Assembly: GCA_001543385.1 (NCBI GenBank)
Contig: LPNH01000007.1
Coordinates: 1-64,000 of the forward strand
Length of the DNA stretch: 64,000 bases
DNA from: Candidatus Hemicellulosilyticus sp. P3
GTDB lineage: Bacteria; Bacteroidota; Bacteroidia; Bacteroidales; P3
Direction: 5' to 3'
Positions 6,408 through 15,613 of the stretch are shown piece by piece. Both the position numbers and the translations under genes were made by a program. The notes under the pieces are model-generated. The model did not search any database and was not told where the DNA came from. It saw only the letters and a program-made list of their open reading frames with translations. Each line of letters opens with the position of its first letter. Positions within the stretch are counted from its first letter, which is position 1.

Positions 6408-8507
6408 TCAAAGCGAGATGTCGGTGGTTTGCGCCGAAGTGATTTGGAAGCGTATGGTTTTGCTCTCGCTGTAGGCGGTGGCGTTTTGCGGTTTGACGAG
6501 CAGCAGATAGCTGCCAGGCTGCAGCACCAGCCGTTCGACGGCTAAATTGGGGTTGAGCGGATGCACCTCTTCCAGCAGACCGTCGCTGTCGACAAAGAGT
6601 ATGCCGTCGACAAATGTGCGCGGTTTGGAGATATTGAGCATCCCGGGCATGGCAATCTCGATATCTGTGGCGTTGCCGGGCTGCACCGTCACTCCTTCAA
6701 GATGCCTACGCGGCGCAGACAGGATGTCGAGGTCGTAGCGACCGGCACGCAACCTTGACCACTCACCCATCCGCAAGGTGGTGAGCAGCGTGTCGGACCC
6801 ATGGCGGCGCACCAACACATCGTATTGCGGCACAGGCCACACGGTACGGTGAGACGCATGATGTAGACGAAGTGTGCCCTCGTCGACAGGGATAGAAAGC
6901 CGGTTTACCCCTGAAGAACTGAAGCGCCTTTTGTCAATACGGATGTGAGGCTGTGTTCCGACGACCACGTCGTATTCCACCAACGGGTCGACCCAGAGGG
7001 TGTCGGGTGCAACGATGCCGTCGGAAGTGTAGTAGACGATGTGTTGCGCCACCTGCGTGGTGTGGTTATAGAAAACCACAGGTGTCCGGGTCTCATAGCG
7101 GGCTCCTTGATCCAATAGTTCCAACAACACAGGCGCACGGGCCTCGGAACGGCGGAAGATGTCGTAGAGCGCCTCGGTGTAGTCGGCTTCGTCGGACAGG
7201 TAGGAGAAGTTGCCTGCACAGTCGAGGCTGTGACGAAAAGCGTCGGGGGTGCCAATGCCGAGGATGAAGGTCTGGACGACGATGCCGCTAAGCTGCACCT
7301 GACGGGCGACTTTGCAGATGTCGCCATCGGTGTCGTCGATGCCGTCGGTGATGATGACGATGATGTTACGCGACGCATCGGCGACCGGAAAGTCGTTGAG
7401 GGAATTGGTGAGCGCGGTGGCGGCGGTGTTGCCTCCATTGGGCACCAAGGTCTTGATTTTGCTCTGCAGGGCGTAGTTGTTGCCGGCTGCGAAGGGGACT
7501 TCAAGACGGGTGGTGTAGGCCCCCCGGTTCAGATGGCCGAAGACACGCAGCGCCACTTCGATGTCGTCGTGCGGGGCGATGCTGTCAAGAAAGCGCAACA
7601 GGACTTTTTGGGTGACTTTGATTTTGGCGTCGCTCTGCCATTGATCCCACATGCTGTGGCTGCAGTTGAGGATAATGAGCAACCGAGTCTTGTCGGGGGG
7701 CCGCACCTCGGCGGATGGCTGGGCCCGGCCCTGCAACGGCAGAATGAGGAGCAGCAGGCTGAACCACTTGAAGCCGGCAAAGGGGTGGCTGCGGTCGAAC
7801 TGCTGCTGTTGCGACAGCTCCTGCAGGCGACGGATGCGCCGCATACCCCAGCGCCACATGTAGATATCGAAGATGACGAATGCGACGAACAGTCCCCCGA
7901 TGAAGATGTCGCCAAGGGCGGACGAGAGCATGAGCAGGGTGTCGTAGGTGCCGTGGAGCAACAGGGGGTAGAGCAGGGCCCGGAACAGATGCCGCCAACG
8001 TCGCGATATGTCGAATTTGGCCAGGGCGAAGTGGTAGCCCATAATTACAGCGAACAGGAAGTGGGCCGGCACGGCAAGCAGGGCACGCATGGAGCCTGTG
8101 GCTATGGAGGCGGCGAAGGTGTCCTGACCGAAGACATACATCACGTTTTCGCTGCATGCAAACCCCAGGGATAGGAATACGGCGTAGACGATGCCGTCGA
8201 AATATTCGTCGAAGTAGCGGCTGCGCCATATCAGCCACGAGAGGAGCAGCAGCTTGGTCAGTTCCTCGCAGAGGCCCGCCACGCAGAAGCCGTTGAAGAA
8301 TGCCGCGGCCACGGGATCGGACGGCTGAAACAACGACATGCCGGCCTCTAAGAGCGAAGCGGGCAGGACGGAGACAAGCCCCAGCCCGAAGGCGGCCATA
8401 AGCAGCGGCAGGGGCTCACGCTCGTAGCGATCCTTGCGGTAGATGAAGACAAGCAGGACTGCGACGGGCAATACGGCCAATGCAAGCAGTGGAATGGGGG
8501 ACAACAT
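6408..8507 (-). CDS. PrsW-type intramembrane protease fused to a VWA domain
   Basis: Start chosen at ATG 8507 (MLSPIPLLAL), 32 nt after the upstream gene; 699 residues in one uninterrupted frame. Residues 1-220 form a multi-helix membrane domain with PrsW-family motifs: CEELTK with Glu81-Glu82, CSENVMY with Glu120-Asn121, His149 (PAHFLF), and His185 with Asp189 (HGTYD). A cytosolic-looking basic linker (223-245) leads to another hydrophobic segment (248-260, ending QGRAQ), then a VWA domain (274-450). In the VWA fold the first MIDAS motif reads NCSHS (281-285) instead of DxSxS; TNAA-like Thr361 and ITDGIDD (386-392) remain. The rest (460-699) is beta-rich and unassigned. PrsW proteases cleave membrane anti-sigma factors; the partner here is unknown. 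Confidence 0.82.
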   Translation of the reverse strand: MLSPIPLLALAVLPVAVLLVFIYRKDRYEREPLPLLMAAFGLGLVSVLPASLLEAGMSLFQPSDPVAAAFFNGFCVAGLCEELTKLLLLSWLIWRSRYFDEYFDGIVYAVFLSLGFACSENVMYVFGQDTFAASIATGSMRALLAVPAHFLFAVIMGYHFALAKFDISRRWRHLFRALLYPLLLHGTYDTLLMLSSALGDIFIGGLFVAFVIFDIYMWRWGMRRIRRLQELSQQQQFDRSHPFAGFKWFSLLLLILPLQGRAQPSAEVRPPDKTRLLIILNCSHSMWDQWQSDAKIKVTQKVLLRFLDSIAPHDDIEVALRVFGHLNRGAYTTRLEVPFAAGNNYALQSKIKTLVPNGGNTAATALTNSLNDFPVADASRNIIVIITDGIDDTDGDICKVARQVQLSGIVVQTFILGIGTPDAFRHSLDCAGNFSYLSDEADYTEALYDIFRRSEARAPVLLELLDQGARYETRTPVVFYNHTTQVAQHIVYYTSDGIVAPDTLWVDPLVEYDVVVGTQPHIRIDKRRFSSSGVNRLSIPVDEGTLRLHHASHRTVWPVPQYDVLVRRHGSDTLLTTLRMGEWSRLRAGRYDLDILSAPRRHLEGVTVQPGNATDIEIAMPGMLNISKPRTFVDGILFVDSDGLLEEVHPLNPNLAVERLVLQPGSYLLLVKPQNATAYSESKTIRFQITSAQTTDISL

Positions 8508-8539
8508 GTGGCGGAAAGGTGTGCAAAGGAGGGTTGGGA

Positions 8540-9388
8540 TTAGAAATCGCCCAGCGTCTCGGGCAGTTGCGCCAAGGCTTTGGGCAGGTCGTCGGCGCTG
8601 AGGACGGAGCCATGGTATTTGTTGGTGTCTTGCATGAAGTCGACACCGAAGCCCATCTTGGTGCCGAGGATGACGCAGACGGGGGCTCCCTGGCCGGTGA
8701 GCGACTTGGCCCGCGACATGCCGTCGAACACTTGCGCCATGTCGTTGCCGTTGTCGATAACGACGACGTTCCACATAAAGCTTTCAAATTTGGCGCGAAG
8801 GTCACCGAGGCTCATGACTTCGTCAACGGTGGCGTCGATCTGCTGACGGTTGTAGTCGACGGTGCTGATAAGATTGTCGACTTTCTTGGCCCCGGCAAAC
8901 ATGGCGGCCTCCCAGATCTGACCTTCCTGCAATTCGCCGTCGCCGTGCATGGTGTAGACGAGGCGACGGTCGCCGGTCATCTTTTTGCCGATGGCGGCGC
9001 CGATGCCAACGCTCATCCCTTGGCCCAAAGAGCCACTGGCCATACGGATGCCCGGCAGACCATGGGCTGTGGAGGGATGGCCCTGCAGACGGGTGCCAAA
9101 CTTGCGAAAGGAGGCCAGCTCGCTGACCGGAAAATAGCCGCGGCGAGCCATGGTGCTATAGATGACAGGGGTGATATGCCCCTGCGACACGAAGAGCATG
9201 TCCTCGTCTGTTCCCTCCATGGTGAACCGGGACGGTTCGATGTCCATGAGGTCGAAGTACATGGCGACAAACCAGTCGGCGGTGCCGAGAGAGCCGCCCG
9301 GATGGCCGCTTTGGGCAGCGGTGGTCATGCGAAGGATGTCGCGGCGCACCTGCGTCGCAATCTGTTGGAGTTCTTGAATGTTTTTCAT
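8540..9388 (-). CDS. Transketolase, N-terminal subunit (ThDP pyrophosphate-binding)
   Basis: The 282-residue product is the first half of transketolase. SGHPGGSLGTADW (27-39) and HGLPGIRMASGSLGQG (109-124) line the active site. The thiamine-diphosphate motif runs from GDG at 149-151 to Asn180. It must pair with the C-terminal subunit at 5419-6372 to transfer two-carbon units between sugar phosphates. It lies 21 nt after the lipoprotein gene, so both probably use the promoter near 9.89 kb. Confidence 0.93.
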   Translation of the reverse strand: MKNIQELQQIATQVRRDILRMTTAAQSGHPGGSLGTADWFVAMYFDLMDIEPSRFTMEGTDEDMLFVSQGHITPVIYSTMARRGYFPVSELASFRKFGTRLQGHPSTAHGLPGIRMASGSLGQGMSVGIGAAIGKKMTGDRRLVYTMHGDGELQEGQIWEAAMFAGAKKVDNLISTVDYNRQQIDATVDEVMSLGDLRAKFESFMWNVVVIDNGNDMAQVFDGMSRAKSLTGQGAPVCVILGTKMGFGVDFMQDTNKYHGSVLSADDLPKALAQLPETLGDF

Positions 9389-9409
9389 TATGTTTTTAAG
9401 ATTCTTATA

Positions 9410-9850
9410 TCAGTATTTCAATACATATTGGCGCGAGTTCTGGTCAACGGCATAGAGTTCGTCGCCATGGCGTGTGCAGCGTATGTTGTAGTGGTTCTCC
9501 TCCGCATCGTGGATGACACCGGTGCCTTGGTCGCCGTTCATGGTGACATAGCCCCACAGGCGGCCGTAGGCATTGTAGCCGGTGACGTAGAGTTGCTCGG
9601 ATTTCACCGGGGTTTTCCGCGCCGGCTGACGGCGGTTCTGCAGGGCGGCATCCATGGGGCGGGAGCCGACCGGGGCGGGCCGGGACGCAGTATCGGCGAC
9701 TGTTTCGGGCACTGGCTCCGAAGAGGCCGCGGGCACCGACGGCGTGTCGCAGGTCTCGGGCGGTGTCGTCGGACGGCAGGACACGAAGGCCATCGCCACG
9801 GCGACAAACGGCAACAGGGAGCGGCAACAACGAAGAACTCTCAAGGACAT
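9410..9850 (-). CDS. Lipoprotein of unknown function heading the transketolase operon
   Basis: A 146-residue product from ATG 9850 (an ATG at 9865 is in frame and possible). The signal peptide ends AFVSC, so Cys25 is the likely lipidated residue. A long Pro/Thr/Ser/Ala-rich low-complexity linker follows, then a compact C-terminal domain of about 55 residues (QLYVTGYNAYGRLWGYV onward) rich in aromatic and charged residues and ending at YVLKY. I do not recognise the domain. The gene is first after the TAnnTTTG box at 9887-9894. Confidence 0.7.
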   Translation of the reverse strand: MSLRVLRCCRSLLPFVAVAMAFVSCRPTTPPETCDTPSVPAASSEPVPETVADTASRPAPVGSRPMDAALQNRRQPARKTPVKSEQLYVTGYNAYGRLWGYVTMNGDQGTGVIHDAEENHYNIRCTRHGDELYAVDQNSRQYVLKY

Positions 9851-9886
9851 AGGCTGTTCCAACATTATCTGTCAAAATTATGCGTA

Positions 9887-9894
9887 CAAAGATA
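9887..9894 (-). promoter_or_regulatory. Putative promoter of the lipoprotein-transketolase operon (TATCTTTG)
   Basis: Minus-strand TATCTTTG matches TAnnTTTG. It lies 22-37 nt before the two possible ATGs of the lipoprotein gene and is divergent from the yidC promoter 50 nt away. Confidence 0.6.
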
Positions 9895-9943
9895 GCATTT
9901 TTTTTAGATTCACACTTTACACTGAATATCAATTATTTTTTCG

Positions 9944-9951
9944 TAAATTTG
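9944..9951 (+). promoter_or_regulatory. Putative yidC promoter (TAAATTTG)
   Basis: TTTTTTCGTAAATTTGCC carries TAnnTTTG in a T-rich context, 61 nt before the yidC ATG. Confidence 0.6.
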
Positions 9952-10012
9952 CCACCGCTGTTTGTACCCGGTGGGGGGATCATACTGCACACTAACAATC
10001 ACATAGAAAGAC

Positions 10013-11968
10013 ATGAACAAAAAATCTGTCATCGGTTTTATCCTGATTTTCGCTATTTTTATCGGTTATATGTGGTGGGTTTCGCCCAGCGCGGAGGAAC
10101 GCGCCGAGATGCAACGCAGATATGATTCGATCGCCGAGGCTCGGATGACGGAGCTTGAGCAGGCTCGGATGGATTCGCTGTCCCGCGCTGACGACGACAG
10201 CTTGACAGGCCCAAGCCGGCAAAACGCCCCGGATCTGGGTGCTTTCTCCGCCAGCGGGTCGGGCGTCAACATGATGACGACGGTGGACAACGGGGTGCTT
10301 TCGCTGGTGATTGACAATCACGGCGCCATGGTCAAGCAGGTGACGGTGCAGCATTACACGACTTACGAGGGTATGCCGCTGGTGCTCATCACTCCCTCGG
10401 AGAATAACATGAGCCTGCTTTTTGCCACAGAGGACAACCGCACGGTGCGCACCAAGGATTTGGTGTTTGTGCCTTATGTGAACGGTGTGCGGCAGACGGC
10501 GGCGGACAGCTGCCGGATGACGGTCGGCGAAGACGACTCGCTGCGGCTGCAGTTCCGCGCCTATGCGGGCGACAGCACCGGACGCGACACGGACAGTTAT
10601 ATCGAATTTGCCTATACGGTACGCGACAAAAGCTATCTGGTGGATTTCGACATCACGCTCCACAATCTGGACGGAGTGGTGCGCAACACGAATTTCCTCG
10701 ATTTCGAGTGGCATAACCGCATGGTGCGCCAAGAGAAGGTGGACCGCAGCGGCAAGGGCAGCCGCAACCGTAACAAGGACCCCGAACGTTTTTACAGCAA
10801 TATTTTTTACAAGCCGGTCAAGGACGATGTGGACCACCTGCGGGACGGCCGCGACAGCGAGCAAAGGGTGAAGACGGCTGTCGACTGGGTTGCATTCAAG
10901 CAACAGTTTTTCTGCGCAATTTTGACAAATGACGAGGGCTTTGTGAACGCCGACTTGTCGACAAAGACAAACGACAAGGACACGCTGCACAATTATATGT
11001 GCGACATGCACAGCACGGTCGGCATTGAATATGACGGTTCGGGCAACGGCACCACCCGCATGGCATTTTATTACGGCCCGACCAAGTTTCACGACCTGAA
11101 GTCGATGGACCGCGGATTTGAGAAGATGCTGCCTTTGGGCATGTGGGTGTTCTCAAAGTTTGTCAGCCGGTATGTGATCATCCCGGTGTTCAATTTCCTC
11201 GAGACGTTCAATTGGAATTACGGCATCATTGTGCTCGTACTCACATTTCTGATGAGACTGGTGCTGTTCCCGCTCACGTTCCGTTCTTATCAAAGCTCCG
11301 CTATCACCCGCATCCTGAAGCCTGAGATGGACGCAATCAACAAGAAGTACCCCAAGCAGGAGCAACTCATGCAGAAGCAGCAGGAGATGTCGCGGCTGCA
11401 AAAACGCGCCGGCATCAATCCGTTGGCGGGGTGTCTGCCTATGCTGATACAGCTGCCTATCCTGACGGCTATGTTTTGGTTTTATCCGGCCTCGATCGAG
11501 CTGCGCCAGAAGAGTTTCCTTTGGTGTCACGACCTGTCCACCTACGACTCTGTGCTCGACTTGGGATTCAATATACCGCTTTACGGCGACCATGTGTCGC
11601 TCTTTTGCCTGCTGATGTTCGCCGTGCAGTTTTTCTATACTTGGTATACGATGCGCAGCCAAGCCGGACAGATGAATATGCCGGGCATGAAGTTTATGAT
11701 GTATTTCATGCCGTTCATGATGTTGTTTCTTTTCAACAGCCAGTCGGCGGCGTTGAATCTCTATTATTTCACGTCGCTTAGCATTACAATGGTACAGATG
11801 ATTCTGATACGCCGTTTCACCAGCGAGCAGAAGGTGCGGGCCCGCATGGCAGCCTATGACCAGAAACACAAGAACGGCACGCAGAAGAAATCGAAGTTCC
11901 AGCAACGGCTGGAAGAGATGCAACGCATGAGCGAGCAGATGCAGAAACAGAACGCCAAGCGGAGATAG
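10013..11968 (+). CDS. yidC: Membrane protein insertase YidC
   Basis: A 651-residue Oxa1/YidC protein, which inserts and folds inner-membrane proteins with or without SecYEG. The N-terminal helix (VIGFILIFAIFIGYMWW, 6-22) is followed by a large periplasmic beta domain (to about 350), then the conserved core of five helices beginning near 380, including GIIVLVLTFLMRLVLFPLT and INPLAGCLPMLIQLPI. The hydrophilic basic tail (LEEMQRMSEQMQKQNAKRR) could contact the ribosome. Length and layout are normal for Bacteroidetes YidC. nhaD follows at 38 nt. Confidence 0.96.
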   Translation: MNKKSVIGFILIFAIFIGYMWWVSPSAEERAEMQRRYDSIAEARMTELEQARMDSLSRADDDSLTGPSRQNAPDLGAFSASGSGVNMMTTVDNGVLSLVIDNHGAMVKQVTVQHYTTYEGMPLVLITPSENNMSLLFATEDNRTVRTKDLVFVPYVNGVRQTAADSCRMTVGEDDSLRLQFRAYAGDSTGRDTDSYIEFAYTVRDKSYLVDFDITLHNLDGVVRNTNFLDFEWHNRMVRQEKVDRSGKGSRNRNKDPERFYSNIFYKPVKDDVDHLRDGRDSEQRVKTAVDWVAFKQQFFCAILTNDEGFVNADLSTKTNDKDTLHNYMCDMHSTVGIEYDGSGNGTTRMAFYYGPTKFHDLKSMDRGFEKMLPLGMWVFSKFVSRYVIIPVFNFLETFNWNYGIIVLVLTFLMRLVLFPLTFRSYQSSAITRILKPEMDAINKKYPKQEQLMQKQQEMSRLQKRAGINPLAGCLPMLIQLPILTAMFWFYPASIELRQKSFLWCHDLSTYDSVLDLGFNIPLYGDHVSLFCLLMFAVQFFYTWYTMRSQAGQMNMPGMKFMMYFMPFMMLFLFNSQSAALNLYYFTSLSITMVQMILIRRFTSEQKVRARMAAYDQKHKNGTQKKSKFQQRLEEMQRMSEQMQKQNAKRR

Positions 11969-12006
11969 GCAAGTCTTGGCGAATATAATCAAACAAAAAA
12001 ATTGTC

Positions 12007-13386
12007 ATGATTGTTGCCCTTGTCACTATTTTTATTGTCGGGTATGCCTGTATCGCACTGGAGCACCCGATAAAGGTTAACAAAACCGCCACGGCACTGT
12101 TGCTGGGATGCCTCACCTGGGCGGTGTTCAATCTGTTTAATATGGCGAATCCGGAGACGATTGCCGGATATGGCGGAGTGGAGGGTTACCGCGCTTTTGT
12201 CAGTTCGCAGCTGATCGAGAATCTGGGCGAGACCGCCGAAATTGTGTTCTTCCTGTTGGGCGCTATGACGATTGTAACGCTTATCGAAGACTATCAAGGG
12301 TTCCGCATCATTACGGACAAGATCGCTACGACGGATAAACGCAAGCTGCTGTGGATTATTTCGATACTGACGTTTTTTCTGTCGGCGTTGCTGGATAATA
12401 TGACCACAGCTATCGTTATGGTGGCGCTGCTGCGCAAGCTCATCGCCGACAAACGTGAACGCTGGCTGTATGCCGGCATGGCTATCTTGGCCGCAAACTC
12501 GGGCGGCGCTTGGAGCCCTATCGGCGATGTGACGACTATTATGCTGTGGATCAAGGGTGAGGTGACAACGTTTAATATCATCGCAAAGACGATTGTGGCC
12601 AGTCTCGTCTGTATGGCTGTGCCGGTGTGGATTGTGGGTCGCACGCTGAAAGGCAATATCGTGCGCCCTGAGGAGACGGACGATGGCATTGAAGTGCCGC
12701 AACGATTCCGCATTTTGGTGCTGGTCATGGGCGTGGCCGCACTGGTTTTTGTGCCTGTTTTCAAGACTATCACGCATCTCCCCCCCTATTTGGGCATGCT
12801 GCTCGGACTGTCAGTGCTGTGGGTGACGACTGAAGTGTTGAGCCGCAAACATTCGAAGGGACACGCGCTGCCCACCGCCGTGAGTACACTGGAACATGTG
12901 GACGTTCCTACGATTCTTTTCTTTCTGGGTATCCTGATGGCCGTGTCGTGCCTGAAGGTGGCCGGCATCTTGAACGGACTGGCAATGGGGCTGAACAACG
13001 CATTCCTGAACCTGCATGTGGGTCACGAGCCCGTCGGATTTTTCTTGATTGACTTGATTATCGGCGTGCTCTCGGCCATTGTCGACAATGTGCCGCTGGT
13101 GGCGGCTGTGCAAGGGATGTACCCGTTGGGCGACGGCGCTGTATTCGCTGTCAACCACCCGTTCTGGGAGTTCTTAGCCTACTGCGCCGGAACGGGCGGC
13201 AGCCTGCTGATCATCGGCTCGGCGGCCGGCGTGGCGGTGATGGGGATGGAGAAGATTGACTTTATCTGGTATCTGAAGAAGATTTCACCGTTGGCAATGG
13301 CTGGATATCTGGCAGGCGCGGTTGTGTTTATCTTGATGGATGTTACTCTTTTCGAAAAGGTTGAATGGCTCAAAAACTTAGTCTGA
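12007..13386 (+). CDS. nhaD: NhaD-type sodium/proton antiporter
   Basis: A 459-residue ion-transporter-superfamily membrane protein with 11-13 predicted helices. NhaD-type signatures include LDNMTTAIVMVALLRK, AILAANSGGAWSPIGDVTT and, in the second half, AIVDNVPLVAA and GTGGSLLIIGSAAGVAVMG, the inverted-repeat substrate-binding clefts of this superfamily. It would export Na+ in exchange for H+. Its last 22 nt overlap the next gene, so the two are translationally linked. Distinguished from ArsB by these motifs and the NhaD-like length. Confidence 0.88.
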   Translation: MIVALVTIFIVGYACIALEHPIKVNKTATALLLGCLTWAVFNLFNMANPETIAGYGGVEGYRAFVSSQLIENLGETAEIVFFLLGAMTIVTLIEDYQGFRIITDKIATTDKRKLLWIISILTFFLSALLDNMTTAIVMVALLRKLIADKRERWLYAGMAILAANSGGAWSPIGDVTTIMLWIKGEVTTFNIIAKTIVASLVCMAVPVWIVGRTLKGNIVRPEETDDGIEVPQRFRILVLVMGVAALVFVPVFKTITHLPPYLGMLLGLSVLWVTTEVLSRKHSKGHALPTAVSTLEHVDVPTILFFLGILMAVSCLKVAGILNGLAMGLNNAFLNLHVGHEPVGFFLIDLIIGVLSAIVDNVPLVAAVQGMYPLGDGAVFAVNHPFWEFLAYCAGTGGSLLIIGSAAGVAVMGMEKIDFIWYLKKISPLAMAGYLAGAVVFILMDVTLFEKVEWLKNLV

Positions 13387-14663
13387 CAGAACGGTTCCGG
13401 ACAAGTTGGCGCCCCCGGTCGACGAGACGCAAGCTGTTCGATATTGTATTGGTGTTGCTGGCCGGGGCGGGAGCCACGATTATCGGCGCATGGGCATTCT
13501 TCGAATTGGGCGGCACACGACAACGGGGCGGCGTGGACGAGAATTATCGCTACCTGATGTCGGTGAGCGAGATCGAGATGATGCAGGATGCCCGACGCAA
13601 CCCGGACCAGATTGACGCGCAATGGATGGAGCAGTATGTGCGGCTGGCTGCATTGAGCCGTTTCTACCCTGTCAACGCACGTCTGATAACCGAAGCGGCG
13701 CTGCACAGCCGCAACCCGTATGCCGTGGACCGCATGGTGGCGGCAGCCGAAATGTATATGGATGACCCGGAGGCTTATCGGACGCTGGCCGGCGAGATGA
13801 ACGCTATGCTGAAACGGCAGCCGCAACAGCCGGCAGTCAATGTGATACCTTGGATGAACACGCTCGAGTGGTCATGGCTGCGAGAAGCGGTGATACGTGA
13901 CAGCGCCTATATCAACGAGGCCGGACGCCTGTCGGGGGTGGAACCGCGTCTGATTGCCGCTTGCTTGATTGGCGAACAGATACGTCTGTTCAATTCCAAA
14001 CGCGAGATGGTCAAGAAATATCTGGGACCGGTGAAGGCGCTCAGCGTGCAGTCGCAGTTTTCGTTCGGTGTCAACGGGGTGAAACTGCATACAGCACAGG
14101 CTGTCGAACAGCATCTGAAGGACACGGCCTCGGCTTTCTATATGGGCAGACATTATAAGGATCTACTCAATTTTGAGACGGACAACCATGAGGAAGAACG
14201 CTATAAGCGGCTGGTGGACTATCGCAATCATTTGTACAGTTATCTTTATACCGGTTGCATCCTGCACCAGACGATGCTGCAATGGCAGCGGGCGGGATAT
14301 GATATCAGCGATCGCCCCGATATATTGATAACACTTTTTAACATCGGATTTGAACAGTCGGTGCCGAAACCCGACCCTGTGTGCGGAGGCAGCCACATTG
14401 ATGTTGACGGGCACACCTACACTTTCGGCGCTATCGGGTTCGATTTTTATTATAGCGGCGAACTGGCCGGCGTGTTCCCTTTCTGGCGTGAACGCTTTAT
14501 CGTCGACAACGGTATAGGCCTGTCGGAGGATGAGGTGGAGGCAATTCAGGACAATATGAGCGACTGCCGGCGCCCGTCCATGTATGACAGCACACCGAAG
14601 CCGGAGCGCGTCGACGAGTCGCGGATGGGCGAGATGCCGGCGACACAGGCTATTGCATTCTGA
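13365..14663 (+). CDS. Membrane-anchored lysozyme-like (transglycosylase-fold) protein
   Basis: The 432-residue protein has one N-terminal membrane helix (about 25-47) and an extracytoplasmic remainder. Residues 187-245 recall the lysozyme-fold region of lytic transglycosylases: LSGVEPRLIAACLIGEQ with Glu204 as candidate catalytic acid, then a FSFGVNGVKLHTAQAVEQ segment resembling the SxGxxQ-x-xPxTA motif. LITLFNIGFE further on resembles the typical YN-x-G element. Resemblance is partial, so peptidoglycan cleavage is an inference. It overlaps nhaD and precedes the wzz-like gene by 44 nt, in an envelope-gene run. Confidence 0.6.
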   Translation: MAQKLSLTERFRTSWRPRSTRRKLFDIVLVLLAGAGATIIGAWAFFELGGTRQRGGVDENYRYLMSVSEIEMMQDARRNPDQIDAQWMEQYVRLAALSRFYPVNARLITEAALHSRNPYAVDRMVAAAEMYMDDPEAYRTLAGEMNAMLKRQPQQPAVNVIPWMNTLEWSWLREAVIRDSAYINEAGRLSGVEPRLIAACLIGEQIRLFNSKREMVKKYLGPVKALSVQSQFSFGVNGVKLHTAQAVEQHLKDTASAFYMGRHYKDLLNFETDNHEEERYKRLVDYRNHLYSYLYTGCILHQTMLQWQRAGYDISDRPDILITLFNIGFEQSVPKPDPVCGGSHIDVDGHTYTFGAIGFDFYYSGELAGVFPFWRERFIVDNGIGLSEDEVEAIQDNMSDCRRPSMYDSTPKPERVDESRMGEMPATQAIAF

Positions 14664-14707
14664 CACACCGCAAATATATTTATGTTGACATTTTATCACC
14701 AAGCACT

Positions 14708-15583
14708 ATGAATAATATCGGAAACAAATACGACCACAGCATTACATGGAACTTCCTACGTCACAACCGCACGGTGTTGCTCGTCGTATTGGTGGTGTCG
14801 GCCGTGGTGTCGGCCGTGGCGGCAGCGCTCATCCACCCCACCTATCTGTCGACAGCGACCATTATACCGTCAAACAGCAACCGTATGTCGAAGGCTATCC
14901 TGGCTGAAAGGTACAGCATGGATTTTATGGACTACGGCAGTGAACGTGACTGCGAATATGCCATCCAGATTCTCACCTCGGCCTCGATGGAGGATTCACT
15001 GATGCAACATTTCAAACTGTCAGAGCATTACAAGCTGAAAACAGATGATCCGCACATAGTGACCAAGACCCGCAAGAAGCTGCAGGGCAATGTGAGCGTG
15101 AAGCGAACAAATTATATGGGAGTGGTCATTTCGGTGATCGACAGGGACGCACGAATGGCGGCTGATATGGCGAATTTCATGGCTACGTACTATGACACGC
15201 TGTGCCACCGCATCCATTATGCCCGCGCATACGACGCCTATGTGATTATGCATCAACTTTGCGACGAGGTGGGCGCCGACATCGCCCGACTGGAGGACTC
15301 ACTGCAAATGCACTCCGTCAGAAGCGGAGCGCTGAACCTGCTGATCGCGGACAAGTGCCGGGAGCTGGCCGAGCTGCAGACCCGGACTTCGCAGACGAAA
15401 GTGGATCTGAACCAGCATATCCAGTATAAGTTCTGGGTGGACCATGCCTACCCCGCTGACAAGAAATATGCACCCAAACGCACGCTTATTGTCGCGGGTG
15501 GCGTGGCAGGAAGTCTGACGGTGGCTGTGCTGATGTTGCTTCTGCTGGGTTGCGGGTGTCGACGCGAAACCGAGGGTCGATAG
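14708..15583 (+). CDS. Wzz-like polysaccharide co-polymerase (no kinase domain)
   Basis: A 291-residue protein with helix 1 at about 24-42, a periplasmic alpha/beta region starting HPTYLSTATIIPSN (typical Wzz N-terminal domain), a coiled-coil stretch (about 180-240) and a second helix near the C-terminus (259-280) ending GCGCRRE. This is the two-helix topology of chain-length regulators. The proline-rich segment usual before helix 2 is weak. Directly upstream of an O-antigen ligase gene (30 nt), so a role in O-antigen chain length or export is likely. The coding sequence for helix 1 contains a 12-bp tandem duplication (14792-14815). Confidence 0.78.
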   Translation: MNNIGNKYDHSITWNFLRHNRTVLLVVLVVSAVVSAVAAALIHPTYLSTATIIPSNSNRMSKAILAERYSMDFMDYGSERDCEYAIQILTSASMEDSLMQHFKLSEHYKLKTDDPHIVTKTRKKLQGNVSVKRTNYMGVVISVIDRDARMAADMANFMATYYDTLCHRIHYARAYDAYVIMHQLCDEVGADIARLEDSLQMHSVRSGALNLLIADKCRELAELQTRTSQTKVDLNQHIQYKFWVDHAYPADKKYAPKRTLIVAGGVAGSLTVAVLMLLLLGCGCRRETEGR

Positions 15584-15613
15584 ATTCGCTTTCTCCCTCA
15601 CATTGCCTGCAAC

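Noticed and set aside
8480..9895. Plus-strand 471-codon frame
   Set aside because: Antisense to the transketolase N-subunit and lipoprotein genes; no domain seen.
14792..14815. 12-bp tandem duplication
   Set aside because: A small in-frame duplication within a membrane helix; no further significance seen.
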